Shown: piece by piece, positions 1 through 8,938 of the stretch | How positions within the stretch are numbered: the stretch's first letter is position 1 | Layout: every line of letters starts with the position of its first letter | Source: Darksidea phi | Taxonomy: Eukaryota > Ascomycota > Dothideomycetes > Pleosporales > Lentitheciaceae | Reading direction: 5' to 3' | Assembly (NCBI GenBank): GCA_030770425.1 | Contig: JASJFT010000387.1 | Location: 1-22,096, forward strand | Length of the DNA: 22,096 nucleotides | Program-made: the position numbers and the translations under genes | Notes under the pieces: model-generated | Databases searched by the model: none | Seen by the model: the letters and a program-made list of their open reading frames with translations, nothing else | What the model was told of the DNA's origin: nothing

Positions 1-75
1 CTGACTAAGCCCTTGTCTTGGCTTCCAACCTTCTCGGGATGCCCCGCATCCTGTGATTCGCGTGGGGTTGTAACA
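1..75. repeat. Unmutated end of a dispersed repeat (probable LTR or transposon terminus)
   Basis: This stretch has normal composition with many CA and TG dinucleotides, unlike everything from 76 to 22022. It aligns without gaps to 8414-8488: by hand I count 47 identities and 28 differences. All 28 are transitions, and 25 go C-to-T or G-to-A toward the 8414 copy. Similarity stops at base 75, where the sequence ends in TTGTAACA. That resembles the ...TAACA 3' terminus of fungal LTRs that begin TGTTA, so I infer the right end of an LTR or transposon whose body lies left of the window. One frame is open through it and continues into the Copia frame (beginning LTKPLSW), so a coding origin is the alternative. 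Confidence 0.6.
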
Positions 76-2343
76 ATTATATTTCGAGAAAATCTATTCT
101 ATTAGCTATAAGACGATTTAGATCCCCTTCTTTAAGGCTTCGAACTAGAGTAATTCGCTTACAAATATTACCTACCTATATTAAGTAGCGAAGATACTTC
201 CTTAGAAGCCTTACTAGAAGATAAATATATAGCTCCTATAGAAGCTATAGAACCTACTACCTAAGCTTCTACTTAGGCTACTACTTATACTACTACTCGA
301 GCTACTACTTAGGAACTTATATTAAATTAACTCCTAATACTAAATCTATTAGTTTTAGAAATAGCTTTACCTAAGCTATTATAGCTATTAAATCGACCCT
401 TAAAGTATAAGCGCGGAACTAAGCCTAATTTAAATTATATAAAGTATCGAGAATTAATAGATACTAACCTTCGTTAATATTATATCCTACTTAAAGAATT
501 AACTAGAGTAGTAAAGAAGAAGCCTATATAGAAGAACTCTAGCTTCTTTGTTAATACCTACTAGTTAGTCTATATAGCTACCTTAGTAATAGTACTAAAA
601 ACGCGATTTAAATATACGGAGCTACTAGTAGAACTAAAATACTATAAGGATATAATAAAGCTACTATCTCTCTATAAGGAAGACTTCCTATAAGCTATAT
701 AATAAGAACTAGTAACGATTAAATATAAAGAAATCTACGAGTAGATAATCTAGAACGAATATAATACTTAGTATACTTAAGATAACGAGGTTCTTCTACT
801 AATATAGGTATATAAATATAAACTCGATAATTAAGACTATTTATTAAAATATAAGACTTAGATCTATATATACGGCGATCTATAAATAATAGTAGAAGAT
901 ACCTATACTACTATACTAGCTATTCGAATATTTCGAGCTCTAGTAGCTATTACCGCCTACTTTAATATAGAAATTCGTTAATATAATACTATTAATACGT
1001 TTACTAATACTAAGCTATTAATACTAGTCTACTATTATTAGCTAGAAGGATTCTCTAATTCTAATTATCTATAGAAACTACGCCGAGCGCTCTATAGTCT
1101 AAAGACGTTTCTATTACTCTAGTATAAAGAGCTTACTAAAATACTTATAGAGTTAGGCCTTATACTTATTAAGGACGCTCCCTACTTATAGAAAAATAAG
1201 AAGCTACTAGTCTTCTTTTTTATTAATAATATCGTCGTCCTTAGTATACTAGTATATATAGCTACCCTATATAAATTCGAGCGTAAGCTATTAAAACGAT
1301 ATAAGATTAAATCTCTAGGAGAATTATAGACGTTCTACGGTATTTAAACTATTAAAGATTATGATAGCGGCTTAATCTAGCTATTATAGAGCTTATATAT
1401 CGAGAAGTTTACTTAAAAGTATCCTTTAATAAAGCCCTACTTAAAGCTACCTACTATACTACTACTACTCGAGGAACTAATACCCTTAGAGAACGAAATA
1501 ATAGATTTAGTTAAGTAATAATATATATAGTTAGTTAGATCTATTAGCTATATAGTAGAAGCTACCTATCTAGACGTCTTAAAAGCTTACTTAAAACTAG
1601 CTAAATTCCTTACGAATCCTTCGTAACGATACCTAGACGCTACCTATTAAACGATTACCTATCTACTAGGTATAAAGAATCGAGTAATATACTATAATAT
1701 ATTAATATCTATTAAATTAGTATATATTACTAATAAACTTACGTCTAAACTAATACCCGACTTCTATAAAGTATTAGACGCCTCCTTTACTAATTATAAG
1801 GCTACCCGGAAGAGCTTATAAGGATATATATTCTTCCTATTTAGTAAATCTATTAATTAGAAGGCTATACTATAACGATATATTATAAAATTAACGACTA
1901 AGGTAGAATTAATAGCTATATCGTTAGCTAGTACTAAGCTAATATAGTAGTAGAGAGTATTCGAATATATCGGATTCGATCTAGATTATAAACGATTATT
2001 ATACTATAATAACTAGTAAACGATTCGACTACTTACCTTATTTACTCTACGGCTTAAGACTATAGTACGGTACGTTAATATCTATTACTACTAGCTTCGT
2101 TAGGAGGTACTATTAGGTAATATTAATATCTTATATATCTTATTAAATAGTTAGCTAGCTAACGGCCTTACTAAATTACTATCTAGGTAAAAATACAAGA
2201 ATTAGGTATTACTCCTAAACTTTAAGGATTTTCCTACTATATAGGCTTCTTAACCAACTATATAGGTCTCTTAGCTAACTATATAGGCTTTTTAGCCAAC
2301 TATATAGACTATTTAGCCAACTACGTAGACTATTTAGCTAATA
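76..2343 (+). pseudogene. pol: Copia pol remnant: linker, reverse transcriptase, RNase H
   Basis: One frame (codons starting at 1, 4, 7...) is readable without an indel over about 2.2 kb if TAA/TAG are taken as former Gln/Trp. A Thr/Glu/Pro-rich linker at about 120-390 is typical between Copia integrase and RT. The RT region (about 690-1440) includes YKYKLD, a GDL motif, and the catalytic box at 1219-1230, which now reads FINN. Restoring TG at three TA sites gives FVDD, the Copia RT active site. It is followed by KLLKRYKIKSLGE and YIEK motifs. RNase H (about 1530-2190) shows the DASF segment, a TKAELIAIS-like segment and the terminal ADGLTK-type motif, now NGLTK, at 2161-2175. No initiation codon survives and stops are dense, so no product is expected. 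Confidence 0.9.
2237..2341 (+). repeat. Five-unit 21-bp tandem repeat (heptad tail of Copia pol)
   Basis: Five contiguous 21-bp units start at 2237, 2258, 2279, 2300 and 2321. Each begins CTA(T/C)(A/G)TAG and ends (A/G)(C/G)C(C/T)AA. The period is a multiple of three and lies in frame with Copia pol, so the ancestor had a seven-residue repeat of the type Pro-Thr-x-Trp-x-x-Gln just after RNase H. Three units keep an intact CCAA, with CA at 2255, 2297 and 2318, in a region otherwise nearly devoid of CA. The units differ mainly by transitions. Confidence 0.85.
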
Positions 2344-2647
2344 AACTAGTATACTAATACTATATTAGTATACTATATAAAGTAAAATTAAGGGTCTTAT
2401 ACCTCTAGAGACGTCTAATTATATAAGGAACCTATATATACTACGACGGCGGCGGCTACCTACCTAGTACTATACTAATATAGAGACTAGTTCTCGACCT
2501 ATAATATAGCTCCTTACGTTTATAGGGAGAGAGGGATCTATTAGCTAATAATAAGCTTTAAAAATAAAACTTTAAAACTAATAAGTAAACTTTAAAAATC
2601 TATAAAATAAAATTTAGCTTCGAATCTATATTCGAACCTAAGGGGGG
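2342..2647 (+). other. Copia 3' non-coding tail with polypurine tract
   Basis: About 300 bases lie between the heptad array and the LTR. The pol frame may continue a little way, but I see no recognisable domain. The segment ends in a purine run, AAGGGGGG at 2640-2647, which fits the plus-strand priming tract found immediately upstream of a 3' LTR. Confidence 0.6.
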
Positions 2648-2890
2648 TATATAAGTAGCCGAGTACTATATATTATATAATTATTCTATTTATATAATAA
2701 TTTATACTAATTTACTATAACTATATACTAGCTATAACTATACCCTAGCTTATAGTAACTATATAGTAACTTATAGTAATTCCTCTAGTTATCTAACCTA
2801 GCGTAACTTATATATAAGACCCTCTTCTCGTACCCTAGCTAGATAGTTAGACTACTTAATATATTTATTCTATACCCCTACCCGCTTATA
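2648..2890 (+). repeat. Copia 3' LTR (right end approximate)
   Basis: It starts with TATATAAG directly after the polypurine tract; the first TA is the expected RIP product of the canonical TG. A TATATAAGACC box near 2812 followed by a pyrimidine-rich stretch looks like an LTR promoter (U3/R boundary). The 3' end is set near CCCGCTTATA by the change of composition into the CG-poor gag remnant that follows. The matching 5' LTR is not in the window, so the end is uncertain by tens of bases. Confidence 0.5.
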
Positions 2891-2984
2891 GCTCTACTAT
2901 TAATTAGAGTAGTAATTATTCTTTCTTAATAGGTTCCTTAAATATAGATATAGTCCTATTCTCTAATTTCTTAAATTCTTATTT

Positions 2985-5000
2985 TCTTAGACTAGTACTT
3001 TATATTAATTTTAGTCTAAATATATTTTAAATATTTATTCTCTAAATATTTATACTATAGTCTTCTTAAGATATAATTTAATAGTAAAAGTAGTTCTAGT
3101 ATAATTCTTATATATTCCTTTTATTACTAGTTTTTAAATTATTACTATTTATATACTACTTCTAGTATAACTACTTAGATAATCCTCTTATTATAGTCTA
3201 TTATTAGGTAGTAGTTATTTTTTTTCTTTACTTTCTTATAGAGTCTATATTTCTTTTATATATATAAGATCTATATAATCTTAAAGTATACTAGATATCT
3301 TATTTTATATTATAGATTATTCTTTAAATTAATCTTATATCTCTAATTATTATATTTTATAAAGATCGTTCTTATAGAAATCTATTATTTAATTACTATA
3401 TACTATAGTTATTCTTTATTAACTATTTTTATAATATATTATATTTCTTTTTAAGTTTCTTAATTAGATATAAGGTTTATAATAATAAAATTTTATTTAA
3501 TCTATTATTTAAAGTTCTTAAATAGTTAGTATATTAAGTAAAATCTAGACTATTCTTTATAAATCTCTTATATTATTAAAGATATTATAGTTTTCTTTAT
3601 AAATTATAAGACTTAAGTATAAGTTATATCGAGTTCTAGTACTAGTTCTATTTTTTCTTTAAATAGTTAAATTATTTATAAATATCTAGTATTCTTATAT
3701 ATTATAACTAGATTTTTATCTTCTAGTTCTAAAGACTTATTACTATTATTAATTATTTATAATAGTATATCTAGAGTATTATTAAAGTCTTTCTACTCTA
3801 TAGATAAGCCTTTCTTAGGTACTTCTTCTTATACTTTTAGTAAGAACGAAACTCTTCTTTAAGACTTTTAAGTTATAGCTATCTATTATTTCTATAACTA
3901 ATAATTAGTATTTAACTTAGCTTTATAGTATATCTTATACTAGTTATATATATAAGTTATCTAATATATAATATTATATTCCTATATTATAGCTATTCTA
4001 TCCCTTTTACCTAGTTAGACGTATTAGATTTTCTCTTTTCTTAAGTCTAATCTATAGTCTTTTACTAGATATTCTTACTTCTTATACTTAAAGTATACTT
4101 ATTTTTTATAGAGCTCTTATTTCTTAAAATTCTATTTTTCTTTCTTAGACTCTAAGCTAGCCTCTAGGACTATTAGCTCTAGTTTATAGTACTTTTCTTC
4201 TTTTTTCTTCTTATAGAATCTAATCTTTTCTTTCTTCTCTTAGTTCTAAAGGTAGAGGTTATTATTAATTTTAATAATCTATTTAATTATTTCTTATATA
4301 GTCTATAGTCTATCTATTTAAATTATCTTATATTAAATATTATCTTTTAGTTCTTTATAATAGTATAATATAAGAGCTACTTCTCCCTATTAAATCTTAA
4401 TTATAAGTTATTCGAACTTAGATATATATATAGTAGTAGATTTAATCTATTTAAGATATATAATTTTCTATTTTACTAGTCTTTTTAAGTTAATATTTTT
4501 AAATATAATATATAACTTATTCTTAAAGTACTTATAGCTTAAGAAAATAGCTCTAGTTTTATTACTTTAATAGATTTTATCGAATTATAGTCTTTTATTT
4601 AGATAGATTTTAAACTAAGTAATAGCTCTATTTATAAACTATATTATTATAAATAATACTTTTAAAGTTTTATTAGATAGTTATATCTTATTAAGATCGA
4701 GATAGATTACTATATTAGTTAGAAATCTTTTAAGTTTAGATTATATTCTATTAAACTTCTTTAATTCTTTTAACTTTAATAGTTTCTTTATATATCTTTT
4801 TAATTCCTTTATTAATATTATAATTTATACTTCTAATATATCTTCTTATTTCTTAAATATATACTAGTTCTTAATAACTCTTTTAAAGTTTTCTATAGTT
4901 ATACTACCTTTTAGAAAACTAAACTCTTAATAGCTTCCTACTTCTAAGGGTTTAGTCTAAATTAGTAACTATACTACTCCGCTTTATTAGGTTCCTTCTT
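2985..5000 (-). pseudogene. gag: Gypsy B2 gag remnant with CCHC zinc knuckle
   Basis: A single minus-strand frame is readable from about 5000 down to about 2985 when TAA/TAG are read as Gln/Trp. Its first half has features of Ty3/Gypsy Gag: an FLT..YLDLNK segment, ITQFKIYLN, then a polar Lys/Glu-rich stretch. At 4054-4095 the residues Y-F-K-Y-K-K-Q-E-Y-L-V-K-D-Y follow the exact spacing of a CX2CX4HX4C knuckle with every Cys and His replaced by Tyr. That is what TGT/TGC-to-TAT/TAC and CAT-to-TAT changes produce. Beyond the knuckle, about 350 further codons of charged, possibly coiled-coil sequence have no motif I recognise. The start codon is lost. The knuckle makes Gag the best call. Confidence 0.75.
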
Positions 5001-5043
5001 CTACTATTATAATTAGCTATTCCTACCTACTAGATAGTTAAGG

Positions 5044-5483
5044 TATTAAACGAGGTCTAGATCTAATAGGTTATTTAATCTTATTTAGGATTTATACTTA
5101 AGATAGAAAAGAAGAAGTAGAAATAAATAAATAATAGTTTAATTATATTAATAAGTAAGGATTAATCTAGATTTAAATTAACTATAAGAAGAGAAGACTA
5201 TTTAGAAGATTTATAGTTATTATATCTTAATTTAGTTTTTTTAGATCTATAGCTCTATATTTATAGATCTACTAAGCTATAGCTCTATAGCTCTATTCTA
5301 ATAGATCTACTAAGCTATTACGTAATCCTTAGATCTATCTTTATTAAGGTATAGATCTATTATATAACTTCTTATTCTTTAATTATAAGATCTATATTAT
5401 ATTCTTTATTAGAACTAGTAATTAGCTCGACCTCTAATAACTTTATTTACTAGTAGTTTATAGTATATATTTAGTTCGTAATA
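5044..5483 (-). repeat. LTR of Gypsy B2 (440 bp, minus orientation)
   Basis: This is the reverse complement of 7442-7878, with mostly transition differences. Read on the minus strand it begins TATTACGAAC (from TGTTACGAAC) at 5483 and ends CGTTTAATA (from ...TAACA) at 5044, so both TG...CA termini are RIP-converted to TA...TA. Similarity stops exactly at both ends. It contains two copies of a 17-base motif, at 5264-5280 and 5302-5318 (period 38), rich in AGATCT and AGCTATAG words. The same duplication is present in the partner LTR, so it predates their separation. Confidence 0.85.
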
Positions 5484-6705
5484 TTTAAATAACTAATAAG
5501 AATATACTATTTTTTATATATAAGATAACTAGTAATATAAGTTCTTATAGAATATATAGATTATTACTATAATAAGTATACTAGATATATATCCTATAGA
5601 ATACTATAACTAATAGAAAATATAGAAGAATTATAGAAGATTATTATTATAGACTTTATTATATAACTACTACGTTTAAAGAAGTTAATAATAGGAATAT
5701 TCTATAATATTATACTAGTAGTAGTAGATAAGTTTATAAAGTATATTTACTTTATTCTATATATAAATAAAGAAAATATAGTAAAATAACTTATCTATAC
5801 TCTACTAAGATATATATTTAGTAAATATAAAATACTAAATAAGATTATTTTAAATAAAGATATTAAGTTTATAGTAAAGTTTTAGTAAACTCTTATAGTT
5901 AAATTAGAAATAAAGTATAGTATATTAACTACCTATTATTTATAAATAGATAGACTAATAGAATAGATAAATTAAATAGTAGAATAATATCTTAAATATT
6001 ATCTAAACTACTATTAAAATAATTAGATTATACTTTTATCTATAGTATAATTTATATATAATAGTTTATAATATAATATAATAAAAATAATACCTTTCTT
6101 TATAAATTATAAAATTAAACTAGAAATATATAAGAAATCTAGATAACTTTAATCTTATAACTAGAATAGAGAAAAAATAATAAAAACTATTCTATAAATA
6201 TACTAATAGTTTAAAGAAGATATAGAATTTCTTTAAAATAGAATAAGTAAGTACTATAATAAGAAGTAAAAAGAAGTATCTACTTTTAAAGAGGGAGAAA
6301 AGATATAATTACTATAAAAGAATATTAAAAATAAGTAATCTAATAGTAAACTAGACTATACTAAGATTAAACCCTATAAAATTAAAAAATAAATCTTATC
6401 TATAAACTATTAACTAAGATTACTTCTATAAATAAAAATTTATTCTATATTCTATATTAACTTACTAGAAAAAGTATTATAAAATACTAGATTAGTAGTA
6501 TACAAAGTAGATATATATAATAAAGATAATAAAGAATAAGAAGTAGAAGAAATCCTAGATAGTAATATTAGAAATAGAAAAAACTACTATCTAATCTAAT
6601 AGTAAGAAATAGATAAAAATAAAGAACTATAAAAATAAATCTAGAAATTTAAAGATAATCTTAATTATTTTAAGAAGTTTATAGAGTATTAAAACTATAA
6701 TCCTA
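5484..6705 (+). pseudogene. pol: Gypsy B1 integrase and chromodomain remnant
   Basis: The frame with codons at multiples of three is readable throughout. It opens inside the HHCC finger, where the second half reads like ...CxxC..NKHTRH with Cys turned to Tyr. The catalytic core follows: the first Asp at 5652-5654 is intact (DFI), VVVDKF lies near 5728, the second Asp is now Asn at 5853-5855 (NKD from an SDRD-type motif), and the Glu at 5961-5963 is intact. Thirty-five residues lie between the last two, matching the DD35E signature. After the core come GPYKIKEK-like and HPIFHVSLL-like segments. A chromodomain at about 6522-6700 keeps EVEEILDS, NYYLI and a KF.DNL..FKKF end. The chromodomain places B1 among chromoviruses, whose integrases target heterochromatin. 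The ORF is broken by many TAA/TAG. Confidence 0.88.
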
Positions 6706-7441
6706 AAGGAAATTTAGAGATAAGATAAGTTTACCTTATAATAAGTTAAGAAGACTACTATTATCTATAATATAATAAAAGATATTTAATAAATTAAGAG
6801 GAATATTATTATTTATAATATTATAAATAATATTTAAAGTAGTTAGAAAGATCTTTAAATTCTTCTATTATCCTAGCTACTAAAGCTCTACTTTCTCTTT
6901 ATCTAGCTTAGCTTCTAATACCTAGGATTATACTACTAACTTCTTATAAAGGACTACTCTCTACTTTTCTAGATAATATACCTATATATAAGCCTTTACT
7001 AGTTTATTAAAAAGTTTATTTTAAACTTTTTAAGTCTTTTTTAGCTACTATTAAAGTCTCTCTTCTATATAGTCGACGAATCTTACTAATAGTAATAAGT
7101 CCTAATATATAAGTTTTACTATTTAATATAAATAAATCTTTTAATAGTAAAATACTAGATATATAATAGGAACCTCGTATATTAGTATAAATATATACCT
7201 TATAATATCTACTATCTTTAAAAAAGATAATATATAGTATTTTTAACTATAAGTAATAACTATAGGAAAATATCTTAGAACTATAATAAAGAACTTTATT
7301 AATAAGTATAATATATTCTTAAGTTTTATATAATATTATAATAAATAATAATAATCTCTTAAGATAGAACCCTAATACTAATATAGCCAAATATTAGAAC
7401 TAGAATAACCTTTAAGCTAAAGGTTTAAAGAGGGAAGATAG
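6706..7441 (+). other. B1 3' untranslated region with polypurine tract
   Basis: About 730 bases separate the chromodomain from the LTR. I find no convincing domain in either strand; a pyrimidine-rich patch lies at about 6860-7050. The segment ends in AAAGAGGGAAGATAG at 7427-7441, a polypurine tract directly before the LTR. One residual CA remains at 7388. Confidence 0.55.
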
Positions 7442-7878
7442 TATTATAAACTAAATATATACTATAAACTACTAATAAATAAAACTACTAGAGATTAAGC
7501 TAATTACTAGCTCTAATAAAGAATATAATATAAATCTTATAATTAAAGAATAAGAAGTTATATAATAGATTTATATCTTAGTAAAGATAGATCTATAGGT
7601 TATATAATAGCTTAGTAGATCTATTAAAATAAAGCTATAAAGCTATAGCTTAGTAGATCTATAGGTATAAAGTTATAGATCTAAGAAAACTAAATTAATA
7701 TATAATAACTATAAATCTCCTAGATAGTTTTTCTTATATAGTTAATTTAAATCTAGATTAATTCTTATCTATTAATATAATTAAACTATTATTCTTTATT
7801 CTAACTTCTTCTTTTCTATTTTAAGTATAAACTCTAAACGAGGCTATATAATCTATTAGACCCGGACCTCGTTTAATA
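7442..7878 (+). repeat. 3' LTR of Gypsy B1 (437 bp)
   Basis: It begins TATTATAAAC (from TGTTACGAAC) right after the polypurine tract and ends CGTTTAATA (from ...TAACA). It matches the B2 LTR at 5044-5483 in reverse complement along its length, with sharp loss of similarity at both edges. The internal 38-bp-spaced duplication occurs at 7607-7623 and 7645-7661. The bases flanking the two LTRs (CTATC after 7878; TAAGG before 5044) do not match, so the pair does not bound a single insertion. Confidence 0.88.
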
Positions 7879-8413
7879 CTATCCCTTATTACTAGATCTA
7901 TTATCTATTAAGAACTACTAGTAGCCTTTTAAGTAGTTTTTTAAGAAGTTTTCTTATTAGAATAAGTTCGAAATATAAGAGCTTATAATAGAAGACTAGA
8001 ATAATATCTCTTAGAAGTTTATTAATAAGTACGTTAATAGTATATTCTAGAGTATTATATATTATATATATCTTTATATAGAATCCTAGTTAGGGCTAAT
8101 AGAATATTTATTATACTATTAATTTCTAATAGATTAAGATTAAGTTAACGAATTCTATTACTAAAATAACTACTTAGGAAAAAGATCTAATCTTATTTAT
8201 AAGTATTAGGTAAAGAATTAAAGATTAATTATAAGAAATTAAGATAGAAAATCTAAAAGATTCTTTACCCTCTTATATCTATTTTACTTTATTTTACTCT
8301 ACTTACTCTATTTACTAAGATATAGATTAAGTAGATTATTATTAGTTATACTCTATTTACTCTATTTACTAAAGTATAGATTAAATAGATTATTATTATA
8401 TAATATTAGATTA
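7879..8413. other. Unresolved AT-rich repeat remnant
   Basis: This segment has almost no CA/TG and few CG. Plus-strand frames can be read across it as former coding sequence, one of them proline-rich if CC is restored, but I recognise no domain. It ends with a tandem duplication and runs straight into the 75-base repeat at 8414. It could be the body of the same repeat, for example its U3 region, or a separate relic. Confidence 0.35.
8296..8403. repeat. 54-bp tandem duplication
   Basis: Two adjacent units start at 8296 and 8350, both opening ACTCTA(C/T)TTACTC and containing TATAGATTAA(G/A)TAGATTATTATTA. They differ mainly by transitions. The unit length is a multiple of three, compatible with a coding repeat, but no protein family is evident. 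Confidence 0.75.
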
Positions 8414-8488
8414 CTAACTAAGTTTCTATCTTAGCTTTTAGTCTTTTTAGAATATTCTATATTCTATAGTTCGCGTAGGGTTATAATA
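8414..8488. repeat. Heavily mutated copy of the window's left-edge repeat
   Basis: Gap-free partner of 1-75. Every one of the 28 hand-counted differences is a transition, 25 in the C-to-T/G-to-A direction. Several of the changed C lie before T, C or G, so this copy has suffered more than CA/TG mutation alone. Similarity ends at ...TTATAATA (from TTGTAACA), suggesting an element terminus. Confidence 0.8.
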
Positions 8489-8752
8489 CTTATTCCTTTC
8501 TTTAAAACTTTATTCTTAAAGTTATATTCTTCTTTTTATAATCCTATTTAGTAATAGTTTAACTACTTTAGTAATTCTTTCTATATTATACTATAGCTTA
8601 CGTATATATATTAATAATTCTTTTTTTAGCCTAATATCTTAGTTATCTCGTCTCTTACTTAGGTATAAGAGTATATAATATTCTACTTTATAAATATTTA
8701 AGCTTTATTCTTTATTTTTCTTTTAAATTCTAATAATATCTAAAGGTTTTAA
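8489..8752. other. AT-rich relic between repeat end and Gypsy A insertion
   Basis: These 264 bases lack CA/TG and are T-rich on this strand. No domain or gene is visible. They end at the target site of Gypsy A. The other side of that insertion is 17348 onward, so this may once have been continuous with the Gypsy C side. Confidence 0.4.
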
Positions 8753-8938
8753 TATTACGCCTACTTCTACCGGAGAACTTCTAGATTATTATCGGCCTAG
8801 CTACGGTTACGTACCGGACCTTATATAGTCCTATATTCTACTATTATATCTTCTTAAGAATTCGTCTTATCTCTATTTAAATATAACTCTTTTACTATCT
8901 TAGTATTTCTATATCTACCTATTTATATATACCTTATA
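8753..8938 (+). repeat. 5' LTR of Gypsy A (186 bp)
   Basis: It starts TATTACGCCTAC (from TGTTACGCC) and ends CCTTATA. It aligns without gaps to 17162-17347, with differences almost all C/T or G/A. The last seven bases match only if C/T transitions are allowed; without them the LTR is 179 bp. Such a short LTR is ordinary for fungal Gypsy elements. I could not recognise a tRNA primer-binding site just downstream; the sequence there begins ATTCGAATCC. Confidence 0.88.

Larger units (their letters stand above)
76..2890 (+). mobile_element. 5'-truncated, RIP-degraded Ty1/Copia retrotransposon
   Basis: The element lacks LTR, gag, protease and integrase at its left side. The readable part begins in the linker after integrase and runs through RT, RNase H, a repeat-bearing tail, a polypurine tract and a 3' LTR. 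The domain order and the RT and RNase H motifs identify the Copia superfamily. The right limit is approximate because no second LTR is available to define it. CG and CC sites are well preserved compared with the 2891-8752 block, so its mutation is nearly confined to CA/TG. The left edge coincides with the start of the mutated block at about base 76. Confidence 0.85.
2891..5483 (-). mobile_element. Gypsy fragment B2: 5' LTR plus gag, minus strand
   Basis: Read on the minus strand, an LTR (5483 to 5044) is followed by a gag reading frame ending near 2985. Protease, RT and integrase would lie below 2900 but are absent; Copia occupies that position. The LTR matches the 3' LTR of B1 (7442-7878) in inverted orientation. 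The outer LTR end at 5483 abuts the interrupted zinc-finger coding region of B1, so I infer that B2 inserted into B1. The region is CG-poor: about 8 CG in 3001-5000 against about 36 in 9001-11000 by hand count. Confidence 0.75.
5484..7878 (+). mobile_element. Gypsy chromovirus fragment B1: integrase to 3' LTR
   Basis: Plus-strand 3' half of a Ty3/Gypsy element: integrase starting in mid zinc finger, chromodomain, untranslated tail, polypurine tract and 3' LTR. Its 5' half (LTR, gag, protease, RT, RNase H) is missing from the window; at the break stands the outer end of the B2 LTR. B1 and B2 share the LTR family but point in opposite directions. Confidence 0.85.

Noticed and set aside
1..120. 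1-75 as part of the adjoining Copia ORF
   Set aside because: The frame is open and continuous, but 25 codons without a stop is weak evidence, composition changes abruptly at 76, and 8414-8488 matches only up to base 75. Kept as an alternative, not the main call.
2891..5043. Plus-strand coding sequence in the 2.9-5.0 kb region
   Set aside because: A plus-strand frame is partly readable, but only the minus strand gives Gag-like segments and an exact CX2CX4HX4C spacing with Cys/His replaced by Tyr, placed correctly after its LTR.
5044..7878. A DNA transposon with long terminal inverted repeats of about 440 bp
   Set aside because: The inverted repeats have RIP-converted TG...CA LTR ends, one is preceded by a polypurine tract, and the interior encodes Gypsy integrase and chromodomain. 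Gag lies outside the left copy. Two LTRs in opposite orientation explain this better, and the flanking bases do not form a target duplication.
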